Notes under the pieces: generated by a model
The model's database searches: none
Told to the model about the DNA's origin: nothing
What the model saw: the letters and a program-made list of their open reading frames with translations, nothing else
In this document: piece after piece, positions 48,800 to 58,410 of the stretch
Position numbering within the stretch: the first letter of the stretch is position 1
Layout of the letters: each line of letters opens with the position of its first letter
Position numbers and translations under genes: made by a program
Assembly: GCF_036588685.1 (NCBI RefSeq)
Contig: NC_086375.1
Coordinates: 12,269,916 to 12,333,915, forward strand
Reading direction: 5' to 3'
DNA from: Mytilus trossulus
Taxonomy: Eukaryota > Mollusca > Bivalvia > Mytilida > Mytilidae
DNA: 64,000 nt

Positions 48800-49317
48800 C
48801 AAGCTGTTTAGATATTTTTATATATCAATGATCTCCCACTTCAGCTAAATCACACAAAGCCTGATTTGTATGCAAATGACACAACTCTTAAATACTCTTC
48901 AAATTCCGTTGATGATATATGTGATAAACCTAATGATGACATAGCAACTTTTCAAATATGGTGTGGATATAATGATATGATTCTAAATATTAAAAAATCC
49001 AAATCAATGTCATTTGGCTCACATAGAAAGCTTCAGAGTATACAAGATACTTTAAAGATAGAATATAGCGGAATTCTTTTACAAAATGTAAACAGTGAAG
49101 GCATTACTTGGCAACATAATCGATGATAGTCCTTCATGGAATCAACAAATAAAAAAGTATGTACTGTGATTAGTGCTAGACTAGGTTTACTAAATCGATT
49201 GAAGCATTATATTCCACAAAAAGGTTTATGTTTATTTTATAATGGATATGTACTTCCTCTTTTTGATTATTGTTGTACAATATGGACTGAAACATGTAAT
49301 ATAAATATGGGGAAAAA
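48800..49317 (+). pseudogene. LINE-B RT fragment, copy 1
   Basis: Encodes NHTKPDLYANDTTLKYSSNS, then FQIWCGYNDMILNIKKSKSM and RLGLLNRLKHYIPQKGLCLF, ending NGYVLPLFDYCCTIW. The catalytic box reads AND instead of ADD, and a frameshift lies near 49100. It is a different LINE family from LINE-A. Confidence 0.82.
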
Positions 49318-49712
49318 AATCTGCCATTCTAATACCATCAGACAGTAGAACCAGCAAAACCCATAATTATACTTTTAAACATTCAACCAAAAAAGATACA
49401 TATACATATTCATTTTTTCCATATACCATAACTCAGTGGAACTTATTGGCAATGCAAACAGTCGCTGTCGCCACAGTCGACACTTTCAGAGAACAGCTCC
49501 TACCAGCTGTTCTCCACAAATTCATCTAACTCATTATTAGCCTATGTACAAAGTTTTAATCACAATTTTATAAATTAAATTACGCACCTCAAATTTATTT
49601 CCAAATATTTTTGTTTTTCTTTGTTTTTGTAAATATATATATAGGCCACGCTGCAAAAACAGTTAATAATCTTCAGATCATTGATGAACTACTGAAAACC
49701 TAAAGAAGACAG
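49318..49712 (+). pseudogene. LINE-A 3' end, duplicated copy
   Basis: Repeats the 48405-48750 segment (ATACCATCAGACAGTAGAA, then CAAAAAAGATACATATA and GAACAGCTCCTACCAGCTGT) with small differences. It abuts LINE-B copy 1 on the left and LINE-B copy 2 on the right. Confidence 0.85.
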
Positions 49713-50146
49713 ATTCAGGATATAACATGTATAAATCAATCACGCGCTTAAATAAAACTACAAGTTATTTATTTATTTTTATATATTTGATCTCCCACTT
49801 CAGCTAAATCTCACAAAGCTTGATTTGCATGCAGATGACACAACTCTTAAATACTCTTCAAATTCCGTTGATGATATAAAAAATCCAAATCATGTTATTT
49901 GGTTCACCATGTTCACATAGAAAGCTTCAGAGTATACAAGATACTTTAAAGATAGAATATAGCGGAATTCTTTTACAAAATGTAAACAGTGAAAAAATAC
50001 TTGGCATAATAATCGATAATTGTCCTTCATGGAATGAACAAATAAAAAAAGTATGTACTATGATTAGTGCTAGATTAGGTTTACTAAATTGATTGAAGCA
50101 TTATATTCCAGAAAAAAGTTAATGTTTATTTTTTAATGGATATGTG
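49713..50146 (+). pseudogene. LINE-B RT fragment, copy 2 (left part)
   Basis: Contains HADDTTLKYSSNSVDDI with the ADD box intact, then a deletion, then YSGILLQNVNSEKILGIIID and ISARLGLLN followed by a stop. It is interrupted by a dispersed repeat at 50147 and resumes at about 50521. Confidence 0.82.
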
Positions 50147-50520
50147 TTTTTCTATGTTGTGATGTTATGCTATTGTTTCAGAAAAAGGGAGAAGGCTTGG
50201 ATCCATTATAACGTTTAATCCCGCTGCAAATGTTTGCACCTGTCCTAAGTCAGAAATCTGATTACAGTAGTTGTCGTTTGTTTATGTAATTTATACGTGC
50301 TTCTCGTTTCCCGTTTCTTTTATATAGATTAGACTGTTGGTTTTCCCATTTGAATGGTTTTACACTAGTAATTTTGGGGCCCTTAAAAGCTTGTTGTTCG
50401 GTGTGAGTCAAGGCTCCGTGTTGAAGACCGTACATAGACCTATAATGGTTTACTTTTTTTAAATTGTTGTTTGGATGGAGGGTTGTCTTGTTGGCAATCT
50501 AACCAAATCTTCCTTTATCT
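50147..50520. repeat. dispersed repeat inserted in LINE-B copy 2
   Basis: Second copy of the 37490-37745 family (TTTGCACCTGTCCTAAGTCA, GTTGGTTTTCCCATTTGAAT, TTTACACTAGTAATTTTGGG, GTTGTCTTGTTGGCAATC). LINE-B sequence is split by it (ATGGATATGT to the left, TATGTACTTCTTC to the right). Confidence 0.82.
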
Positions 50521-51000
50521 ATGTACTTCTTCTTTTTGATTATTGTTGTACAATATGGACTGAAACATGTAATCTTAATATGGAAAAATGATAAAATTGC
50601 AAAAAGGGCAGCCAGAATAATTAAATCATATGACACCATCAAAAACTTTATTTAAAAAATTAGGATGGTTAACTTTTCAATCAAGAATCACATATTACAA
50701 AGGAGTATTAATGTATAAGTGTGTAAATAGTCTTGCACCCGATTTGTTTGTCAATTATTTAATAATAACCAAAATTTAATGCAAGATATTCTTTGAGTTC
50801 ATCGGACAATATTGTCTTTTATACCACGTCCTAGAAAATATTCCGGTACAGTTCTTTGGAACAGTATTCCTGTTCAAATAAAAAAGATAGAAACTATATA
50901 ACAGTTCAAACAAAGTTTTTTTTAAATTTCTTGTTTCTAAACTAAAAATGTACTTATCAATTAAAATTTACCCATCAAATAAAAGTCCATACATCTGACC
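50521..51000 (+). pseudogene. LINE-B RT C-terminal fragment, copy 2 (right part)
   Basis: Reads in broken frames FDYCCTIWTETCNLNMEK, then KRAARIIKSYDT and IPRPRKYSGTVLWNSIPVQI, a typical RT C-terminal region. Several stops. Confidence 0.75.
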
Positions 51001-51125
51001 TTAACGCAATATGTTTATGAACCTGTTCTGTATGATTTTCGCCTTTTGTTTTGCATAAAAAGTATGCATGTAAATGTATATATATCATATTCTAACATGA
51101 CGTCCTTCAAACGCTTTGAGTACAG

Positions 51126-51595
51126 ACCCGTGGTAAAATGTGAATATATTGCTAGGACTGTTCCTATTGTACTCCCACTTCATATGTATTTTAATGAATG
51201 AGCTACCCGACGTCATAGAACAACGACGTCAGAATATAAGCATTTTACGGGAAAATACACGCTTGTGAAACCGAAAATCATCACAAAAAGAAAACGTAAA
51301 CAAACGATGCTAAAATGTGATATAAGCCATTTTTTTTAAACATTTAAGACATTTGAGTAAATTAGTCATTAAATTCATCCAAAACTATCTAAATACATTA
51401 TTGTAAACAGTTTAAGTATGTCACTTATTCAGTTTGTTCCATTCTTTTACGCGAATTGAATGGTGCGTTTATTTTAGGAACGGCAAATATCAGCCTCCAC
51501 CTAGAGCGCTTTGATCCATCAGATTTGCCGTATTTGTCCTTTTAGAATCGAAATAATTCATGGGGGTTTGAATATATCTATATTTTACCACGGGT
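51126..51595. repeat. element with 14-bp perfect terminal inverted repeats
   Basis: ACCCGTGGTAAAAT at 51126-51139 and ATTTTACCACGGGT at 51582-51595 enclose 470 bp. The interior has two GACGTC-containing motifs and no ORF of note. MITE-like. Confidence 0.75.
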
Positions 51596-51631
51596 TGTCC
51601 CTTTATGCCGATATTTTACCCCTCGCTATCG

Positions 51632-51662
51632 CTCATCATCGTCATCGTCGTCGTCGTCGTCG

Positions 51663-51706
<44 letters not shown>

Positions 51707-51729
51707 ATCATCATCATCATCATCATCAT
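51632..51729. repeat. TCA/TCG microsatellite
   Basis: About 32 trinucleotides, changing from mixed TCATCG through TCG runs to pure TCA. The Arg/His-rich ORF across it is an artefact of the repeat. Confidence 0.95.
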
Positions 51730-52179
51730 TCCTCCGAGTCAACTAAATTTTGTAATTCTCATATGCTAAATGGGAATTTTTTGATAATTTTTGAATTTTT
51801 AAGGAAAATTATGCTGTATTTTACTAAATTTTTCAATGTCTAGAAAAAATGTTACTGCTATGTTCTATATTCTGAACATTTCTACCATATTGCATTTGTT
51901 TAAGTATCAACATATGCCCATTTTACCAAAAAAAAATCATACTGTAGACATTTTATTTCTATGAAAAGCAGATGCTGGATAATGGATTTTATTAGTTCTC
52001 AAAGATAATGGATGCTCTCTCGTTTACATCAGACTTATGTGTATATATGTCTCTGTTTATATTAATAACTTTTGTAGTTGTGAAATTGATTTGTATAAAA
52101 AGCATTACTTATTTCTGTATCTATAGCATATTTCAAAAAAGTGTCTTCGGTTAATGAAGAAACAAATTAGAATTGAATC

Positions 52180-52544
52180 TTCACTATTGTAGACCTAATA
52201 ATTACTCTTATTTTCTCATTTTTGAAGATCTTATAATGACTCGCATGATCTTGATACGTATAACTGATATTGGCCGTCATGTTCTCCCAACTATAGACCT
52301 AATAATAACTGATCTTCTTTGATCTGTATACCTGATAATAATTCATGCCGTAAGCACTGTAGATGATTCTTATGTCCTGCTTACTGTAGACCTTATTATA
52401 AATATCATGTTCTCACTAGTGCAGACTGTTAGACCTTAAATGACCCTCATACTCCCCATTGTACACCTAGAAATCCCTCTCATATGTTATCCATTCTGTA
52501 GATCAAATACTAACGCTCATGTTTCGCTTACTGTAGAACTTATA
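52180..52544. repeat. degenerate minisatellite, block 1
   Basis: Units of about 28-33 bp with consensus near CTGTAGACCTTATAATGACT, then CTCATGTTCTCA. It is cut at the right by the Ngaro element and continues beyond it at 57531. Confidence 0.75.
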
Positions 52545-52702
52545 TTATGTTCTAATTCACTTGTTCAAACGAACATAAAGTATTTATGTGCACATCGCTA
52601 CTTATTTTCTAAAACCTTCTTCAAACCCAAACTGTATACTATATATTTTGTAATAAAATAAAGAAACACATTTCTGATTTTGTCCAGCACGGTGACCATG
52701 TC
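52545..52702 (-). repeat. Ngaro terminal repeat B2
   Basis: Runs from TTATGTTCTAATTCACTTGT to GTCCAGCACGGTGACCATGTC on the + strand. It matches B1 except for one A and a few substitutions. It marks the 3' edge of the element, abutting minisatellite. Confidence 0.9.
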
Positions 52703-52923
52703 CATTTTATTAAACATTTATAAATACAAACTAAATCATCATTAATTTTCATTGTCCACCAAAATATTGGATTCACTGAATGCAAATGCGTAACGTCCAC
52801 TAAATAAAAAATTTCATGGTACACTGTCCTTACAGAATATCTAAAAATAAACAAATATCATAATTAATACACAATCATCCAATTGATCTCTGAACTACAT
52901 AATAATTCTACACTACTGTAAAT
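52703..52923 (-). other. Ngaro spacer between A2 and B2
   Basis: 221 bp of non-coding AT-rich sequence separating A2 from B2. Confidence 0.6.
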
Positions 52924-53078
52924 ATGTCTACACTGTCGTAGTAATCAACGTAGTGGTCACCGCCTAACCTCGATAACTGAAAAACGTACTCCTTTACTTA
53001 TATACTACCCGCGAAATCTAAACCGGTTCTTACAAAAGGTACTACGCGTCTAAAAATAACTCCGCGTAGAGCACATAA
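52924..53078 (-). repeat. Ngaro internal repeat A2
   Basis: Begins ATGTCTACACTGTCGTAGTA and ends CGTAGAGCACATAA. Same length (155 bp) as A1 with about three substitutions. Confidence 0.9.
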
Positions 53079-53084
53079 CTATAT

Positions 53085-53243
53085 TTATGTTCTAATTCAG
53101 TTGTTCAAACGAACATAAAGTATTTATGTGCACATCGCTACTTATTTTCTAAAACCTTCTTCAAACCCAAACTGTATACTATATATTTTGTAATAAAATA
53201 AAGAAAACACATTTCTGATTTTGTCCAGCACGGTGACCATGTC
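53085..53243 (-). repeat. Ngaro internal repeat B1
   Basis: 159-bp partner of B2, six bases from A2. The recombinase ORF reads into it; its last residues (GQNQKCVFFILLQNI) are coded by the repeat. Confidence 0.9.
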
Positions 53244-54289
53244 GATGCACAAAGAAAGCAGTGTTTATAAACCAAGATTTTTTTGTAACAGATAAACGCT
53301 TTTTCATATCTTCCGACACATAACCATCTTTTGCCAAGTCTGATTTCCAGCGGCCGTGTATCTTAAAAAGTCTATCTGATACACCGTTTCTAGCTGCCAT
53401 GGTAGCACCACCTGAACGAAAGCTATGTAAGCCGAAATCTTTTTCGGAACATCCGATAGTACGAAGAGCCTCTTTTATCACTTCTCTTGCTCGTGTATAT
53501 GATAATTTCTCATTCTTAGAGCGTAACATAAATATATTGGATTTTCTAAAAAATGTTAATGACCTGAAAGTGTACATATCAGAATTCATCTCTATTTTAG
53601 CCTCCGTCAAATAAGACTTCAAAATATTTATAGGACACAGAGGACTATCTAATTTAGCAATATAAACATTCTTTCCTTTTCTATAACAATCAGTTTTACT
53701 CTTTTCGATAAAAATATCTGCATATTCGACAGTAAAAGAAATATGTTTGGCCTTAATATTACATAGTTCATTATATCTGAAAAAAACAGTGTAAGCTAAA
53801 TCACACATGCACAATAAACGCAAATCTTTAAGTGATCTCGACTTCTTGTTATAAAATTTAAAAAGTTTTTTCATAATCTCTGGATCCACTGGTGTCTTTT
53901 TCTGAATCGGTCTAGATAACAAACGTTTAGATGCATCAATTATACTTCTTACAAAGTCTGAATCACAAGGATGCTTTACACCTGCTATATGATGTGCCCA
54001 CTTAATACCGTAAAATGCGGCCTCAATAACACTGTAATGATTGACTACTGTTATCTATTAGATGTTGCAAATATAAACTGACATGTAATTCATTACACGG
54101 AAGTATCGAAGTTATCTCTGAATATCTTTGTGTCCATAATACAAATCTTTTGAAATACCCAATGCACTTTGCTACTATAGTTTTAGCCCTTGAATCTAGT
54201 ACTGTTGATGAAAGTTTTTGAAAAAGCGTTTTCAACTGTGGATGAGAAATTATGTGACTCTGTTTCCAAAAACCAGTTGTAAAAATTTT
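53179..54289 (-). pseudogene. Ngaro tyrosine recombinase, one frameshift
   Basis: Joins the cDNA into the genome by site-specific recombination in place of an integrase. The catalytic domain lies in the 247-codon ORF at 53922-53179: R49 (FFRYNEL), H166-x2-R169 (LHSFRSGGAT), H189 (HGRW) and Y201 (DGYVSED), the full R-H-R-H-Y set. The N-terminal core-binding part reads in another frame from 54289 to about 54040, so one frameshift lies near 54035-54050. A canonical acceptor (TTTTATTACAG) sits at 54290 just before the N-terminal reading frame. Confidence 0.88.
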
Positions 54290-54357
54290 CTGTAATAAAA
54301 GAAAATTACGGAAATAGTAATCTTAAAACAGTAATAATAAAATAAATCTATATTTAC
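54290..54357 (-). other. candidate 68-bp intron in Ngaro
   Basis: On the - strand the donor CAAG|GTAAAT and acceptor TTTTATTACAG| bracket an AT-rich 68-bp stretch, and the recombinase frame opens exactly at the acceptor. No transcript evidence. Confidence 0.4.
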
Positions 54358-54384
54358 CTTGTAAATTCCTAATCCATTTAGTCG

Positions 54385-54569
54385 GTCCAGTGACCTTAAA
54401 TGCGTAGTCCAACTACTACACTACTCTTGGTCCAGTGACCATAACAATTCATATGTCCAGTGACAAACGTAACACAATAAACCAGTGCAAGTCCAGTGAC
54501 GTTCCTATGCCGAATCATTAACAGTTCAGTGACCATCATTACCAAATAAAAAGCTGTTGTCCAGTGACC
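54385..54569. repeat. six-copy GTCCAGTGAC motif array in Ngaro
   Basis: GTCCAGTGAC(C) occurs at 54385, 54430, 54455, 54491, 54524 (GTTCAGTGACC) and 54559, with unrelated sequence between and spacing 25-45 bp. It lies between the pol stop and the recombinase. The B repeats contain a similar GTCCAGCACGGTGACC. Confidence 0.9.
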
Positions 54570-54602
54570 AATATGGATAATCTGTAAAATATACAAATAA
54601 TA

Positions 54603-56855
54603 TTACATATCTAAAGCATTTAATCTCACTGCTAAAACAGTTCCTTTAAAATCACCTTGAGCAAAAATAGAATTTATATTATGTCCAGCAACAAATATTC
54701 TATTTTCCTCAAGAAACTCAAAAACATCTTCAACATATGGTTTATAATGTAAACCTTCCTCAAACAGTAACGGCCAAAACGGCGATGAGGACCACTTTGG
54801 AACTATTAGAGTTCCAACAGCTCTACATTTGACTAAATGATTAACGACTTTAGCTGCTAGTGCTACTGGTGGTACTAACCAGTTATTTTCTTCATGCCAG
54901 TTACATGTAAATGAATCTATACTTTCCGAACCCGGATTCCAATATAAAGAATTAAATCTAAGCAGTTTTCTATTTTCCATATTAGCAAACCTGTCAATGG
55001 AATGAGGACCCCATAAATTATCTACAAACTCAAAAAATTCATCTGAAGTCCCCCAATCGTCGATATCGACGATTCGACTTAGATAATCTGCTTTCTCGTT
55101 TTCTTCTCGTGGAATCCATTTTACGTTTATAGAAATACAATTCACAATACAAGTATTAAAAATTGAAAGAGTCAAGTTTTGAAGTTCTAATATCTTGCTA
55201 CCTTTTTCAATAACGCTCACTGCATTCTGGTTGTCAGTATAAACAACCACCGAACTGTTGCATACTAACTGTGCAAATGATACTAAGCACAGCTCGATTG
55301 CTTTTACCTCTCTCCACGTGGAGCTTTTGACTTTTTCTAAATTCGTCCAGGATTTATACATTACATGCGTTGAGTTTTGTATAAAACCTCCTGCACCTAC
55401 ATCGCTAGCATCACTAAAAATACTAACCTCATTTGCCTTTGGTAATAAAGATACAGGCATTAGCAATTGCACATTGTTTTTCCAAAACATGAATTCAAAA
55501 ATTAAATCACTATTGAAGTTAATGTCCATGCACTGATCCCAATCATCTCGTTCGTTAATCACAGCAAATGTAGCTCTTGTCATTATCTGAGTAACATTGC
55601 CGATTGCTGGAGTGAGAGATATAACCTTGCCACAGATTTTTGCAAGCGTTCTAATTTTAACTCTACAAGGATTACTTAAAGCAATGCCTATGCATTCTTG
55701 CAAATCCAATATTTTGGCCTCGGGAATTTGCAACACACATTTTCGTAAATCCCATATAAACCCCAACCATTTCAATGAGTAAGAAGGGGACCAGATACTC
55801 TTCTCCCTGTTTGGAACAAAACCCGACATAATTAAATCTGATTTAACAATGTCTGCATGCAATTTACATACCTCACTATCATCAGCTAGTCCTAATCCGT
55901 CGTCTAAATAAACGACAATTTTAATACCCTTTCTCCGCCAGTGCGCTACTAATGGTCGTAATACCTTTGTAAATACATAACCACTCGATTTCAATCCAAA
56001 AGGTAAAACTGTAAATACATAATATTTTTCAACCCCTTCAAACTTCCACGAGAAACCTAAATACTTCTGATGTGGAGCAAATATATCAATATGGTGATAA
56101 CCTGCCTTTAAATCAAAAAGAAATCCAACAGATTTGTTTGTAATATATTGTTTAGCAATTTTCACATCTTCGAATCTAACTTTGTTTACTAACACCATAT
56201 TGTTTACGTGTCTCAAATCTAGTACAAGTCTATGTTTACCTTTTGCGCTAATTGCAACGGTCAGCGGGTTCACAACGTGCGATCTGTTCGATACCTCTTT
56301 AACTTAACCGCCTTTGAGTAAATCTAAAATAGCTTCATGTACAAAAATACTATTTTTTTAAAGCAGACCTATTATTTTTCAAAAATACAGAAGTAGGCTC
56401 TTTTAAAAAAGGAATTTTATAACCTTCTTTGATTATATTATAAACAAAATCTGTTGTACAAAATCTGTTGTACAAATCTTAACCCAAAAATTTAAAGAAG
56501 CACTTAATCTGCCTTTTACATTTATATCAGAAACATCTTTTTCATATTCAAAGTAAGTGTCAGTATTAAATTGTTCATGTACCTGAAAAATATCTTGATT
56601 GTTTTCTTTAAGAAGGAGGTGCTCTGGGTACTCTGTTCTTGCTTTGTCTGCGACATTCTCTCGCCCAATGCCCGTAGAATCCACACTTATAACATACGTC
56701 GGAAGGTTTTGCTGGGCTCTGCTGGCCTTGGGCTCCGCCGGCAGATGCCCCTGCACGAAAGGGCTGGAGTTGTAAACCATTACCGCTAGAATTTCCACCA
56801 CCGTGCGCCTGTTGATACGACGAACCAGCCGCTTCTGCGGGTCTTTGTCTACCAT
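54603..56855 (-). pseudogene. Ngaro pol (RT, RNase H), broken at 5' end
   Basis: The main open part is 56273-54603 (556 codons). RT: DLRHVNN, FLFDLKAGYHHIDI, VLPFGLKSSGYVF and catalytic YLDD (122-125 of this part). RNase H: IFSDASDVGAGGFI near 287 and VYTDNQNAVSVI near 345. The C-terminal region is conserved in DIRS-like pols (SIDRFANMENRK, then WNPGSESIDSFTCNW, PPVALAAKVV). The N-terminal part (about 56640-56433) is separated by a TAA at 56304-56306, a frame change at the A-run 56353-56359, and a 14-bp tandem duplication at about 56449-56477. It overlaps the gag 3' end in another frame. Confidence 0.9.
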
Positions 56856-57333
56856 GCTGTTGTTTTTCCGTCTTAGCTGCCTTGAGTTTCTTCACTGCCC
56901 TGCTGTCCGCGGCCCTAATGCGTTTCTCATCTTCCGAATCACTCGCTAGCTCATCAGATAAGTATTCACTGACCGTCTGCCAACCCCCTTCGGACTTATC
57001 CGCGATCCTGATATGCTTATTGCGTTTGTTCAGCAGCTCTTTTGAATCTTCTAAGTACGAAATGGCTTTATTCGGGCGTTTCTTCTCAATACAGGATATA
57101 GCTGAATCTAAATTGTCCAGCACATCTACGTTAAGGTCAAACTGGACCTTGTTACCTTTGAATTTAAAGTTGTTTTCCGACTTCTTTACCTTTTTCGCTA
57201 AACTATGGGTCGAATCGTTTAAATTCTTCTCGAGTCCGGCTATTTTGTTGTTCATGTAGGTCTTCATTAGCGACAAAAGATCAGCATTTGACACTTCTTC
57301 TCCCATCGTATCTTCAACTAAATCTTCATCCAT
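56608..57333 (-). CDS. Ngaro gag-like protein with zinc knuckle
   Basis: 241 residues, intact, starting 43 bp inside A1. Acidic N-terminus, a coiled-coil-like middle (about 20-60), a basic Gln/Gly-rich region, and a CCHC knuckle at C214, C217, H222, C227 (CYKCGFYGHWAREC). Role: nucleic-acid-binding structural protein of the element. Confidence 0.88.
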   Translation of the reverse strand: MDEDLVEDTMGEEVSNADLLSLMKTYMNNKIAGLEKNLNDSTHSLAKKVKKSENNFKFKGNKVQFDLNVDVLDNLDSAISCIEKKRPNKAISYLEDSKELLNKRNKHIRIADKSEGGWQTVSEYLSDELASDSEDEKRIRAADSRAVKKLKAAKTEKQQHGRQRPAEAAGSSYQQAHGGGNSSGNGLQLQPFRAGASAGGAQGQQSPAKPSDVCYKCGFYGHWARECRRQSKNRVPRAPPS

Positions 57334-57375
57334 ATCTGAGTCATATCTTCATTAGGATTCTTTTCGTTGTCGGAC

Positions 57376-57530
57376 ATGTCTACACTGTCGTAGTAATCAA
57401 CGTAGTGGTCACCGCCCAACCTCGATAACTGAAAAACGTGCTCCTTTACTTATATACTACCCGCGAAATCTAAACCGGTTCTTACAATAGGTACTACGCG
57501 TCTAAAAATAACTCCGCGTAGAGCACATAA
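57376..57530 (-). repeat. Ngaro terminal repeat A1
   Basis: 155-bp partner of A2; marks the 5' edge of the element, followed on the + strand by minisatellite units. Confidence 0.9.
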
Positions 57531-57976
57531 ATATATATAACTGGCATGTTTTTAGAACTGTAGAACAAATAATGACTCGTGTTATCACTAGTGTAGACAT
57601 TATAATGACTCTCATGTTTTACCCCATTGTGCACTTTTTCAAGACCTTGTAATGACTGATGCTCTAAATACTGTAGACCTAATAAGGACTGTCATGTTCT
57701 TTTTTTACTGCAGACCTTGTAATGGCTCAAATATGCTCATCACTGTTATATTGACTCTTGTCGTAAATACGGTGAACCTTTTGATGATTCTAATGTTCTG
57801 CCTGCTGTAGGCCTTATAAGTACTCTCATGTTCCGAATGTAGACATTTTAAGGACTCTCATTTTCTCACCATTGTAGCCTAATGACTCTCATGTTTTCTA
57901 TACTTTAAAACAAATAATGAATTGTGATTATATACTGTGGACTGTAGAACTCACAATGGTTATTATGTTCTCACTT
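57531..57976. repeat. degenerate minisatellite, block 2
   Basis: Continues block 1: units such as GTAGACATTATAATGACTCT followed by CATGTTTTACC, spacing about 28-33 bp with drift. Confidence 0.75.
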
Positions 57977-58312
57977 GTTATAAAAGAGGGACGAAAGATA
58001 CCAGAGGGAAAGACAATCTCATAGATCGTAAAGAAACAACGCCGTGGCTAAAAATAAAAAGACAAAGAGACAAATAATAGTGCGGAAGACACAACATAGA
58101 CAAACTAAAGACTAAGCAACACGAACCCACCGAAAACAGAGGGTGAATTCAGGAACTACGGAAGGGTTAACAGATCCTGCTCCACATGTGGCACCAGTCG
58201 TGTTGTTTATGATATTACAAATCCGGTAAATAGTCTAATTCGGTAGGTCGTGAACACGGAAGGGAATTGTAGTAACGACATAAGGAACATATCCGATATC
58301 ATCTGTGAAATG
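57977..58312 (-). repeat. Penelope-like element tail, inverted
   Basis: Its reverse complement matches 59430-59760 and partly 60935-61215: GATATGTTCCTTATGTCGTT, CCACATGTGGAGCAGGATCT, GTGTTGCTTAGTC and CCCTCTGGTATCTTTCGTCC. It holds part of the decayed C-terminal coding region (PYVVTTIPFRVHDLPN). Confidence 0.75.
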
Positions 58313-58410
58313 GGTATTCCATATTGGTATAACTGTCATGTTCTGAGTACTGTAGATCTTATAATGATCCTCATACTCTTGTATACCTAGAAATGACTTG
58401 CACATGTTCT
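58313..58410. repeat. degenerate minisatellite, block 3
   Basis: About three units (ACTGTAGATCTTATAATGAT then CCTCATACTC) between Penelope-like fragments. Confidence 0.6.

Larger units (their letters stand above)
52545..57530 (-). mobile_element. Ngaro/DIRS-order retrotransposon, degraded
   Basis: A 4986-bp element on the - strand with gag, RT-RNase H and tyrosine recombinase. It has split direct repeats in place of LTRs: A1 (57376-57530), ORFs, B1 (53085-53243), A2 (52924-53078), a 221-bp spacer, B2 (52545-52702). This is the Ngaro/PAT arrangement. YR elements integrate by recombination, so no target duplication is expected and none is seen. Pol carries a nonsense codon and frameshifts, and the recombinase one frameshift, so it is not autonomous now. 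A1/A2 and B1/B2 remain about 97-98 percent alike by eye, so it is not very old. Confidence 0.93.

Noticed and set aside
51511-51843. 110-codon ORF with Arg and His runs
   Set aside because: The runs are the translated TCA/TCG microsatellite.
54396-54596. 66-codon ORF with repeated GHWT
   Set aside because: The GHWT repeats simply translate the GGTCACTGGAC motif array; kept as a DNA feature and not a gene.
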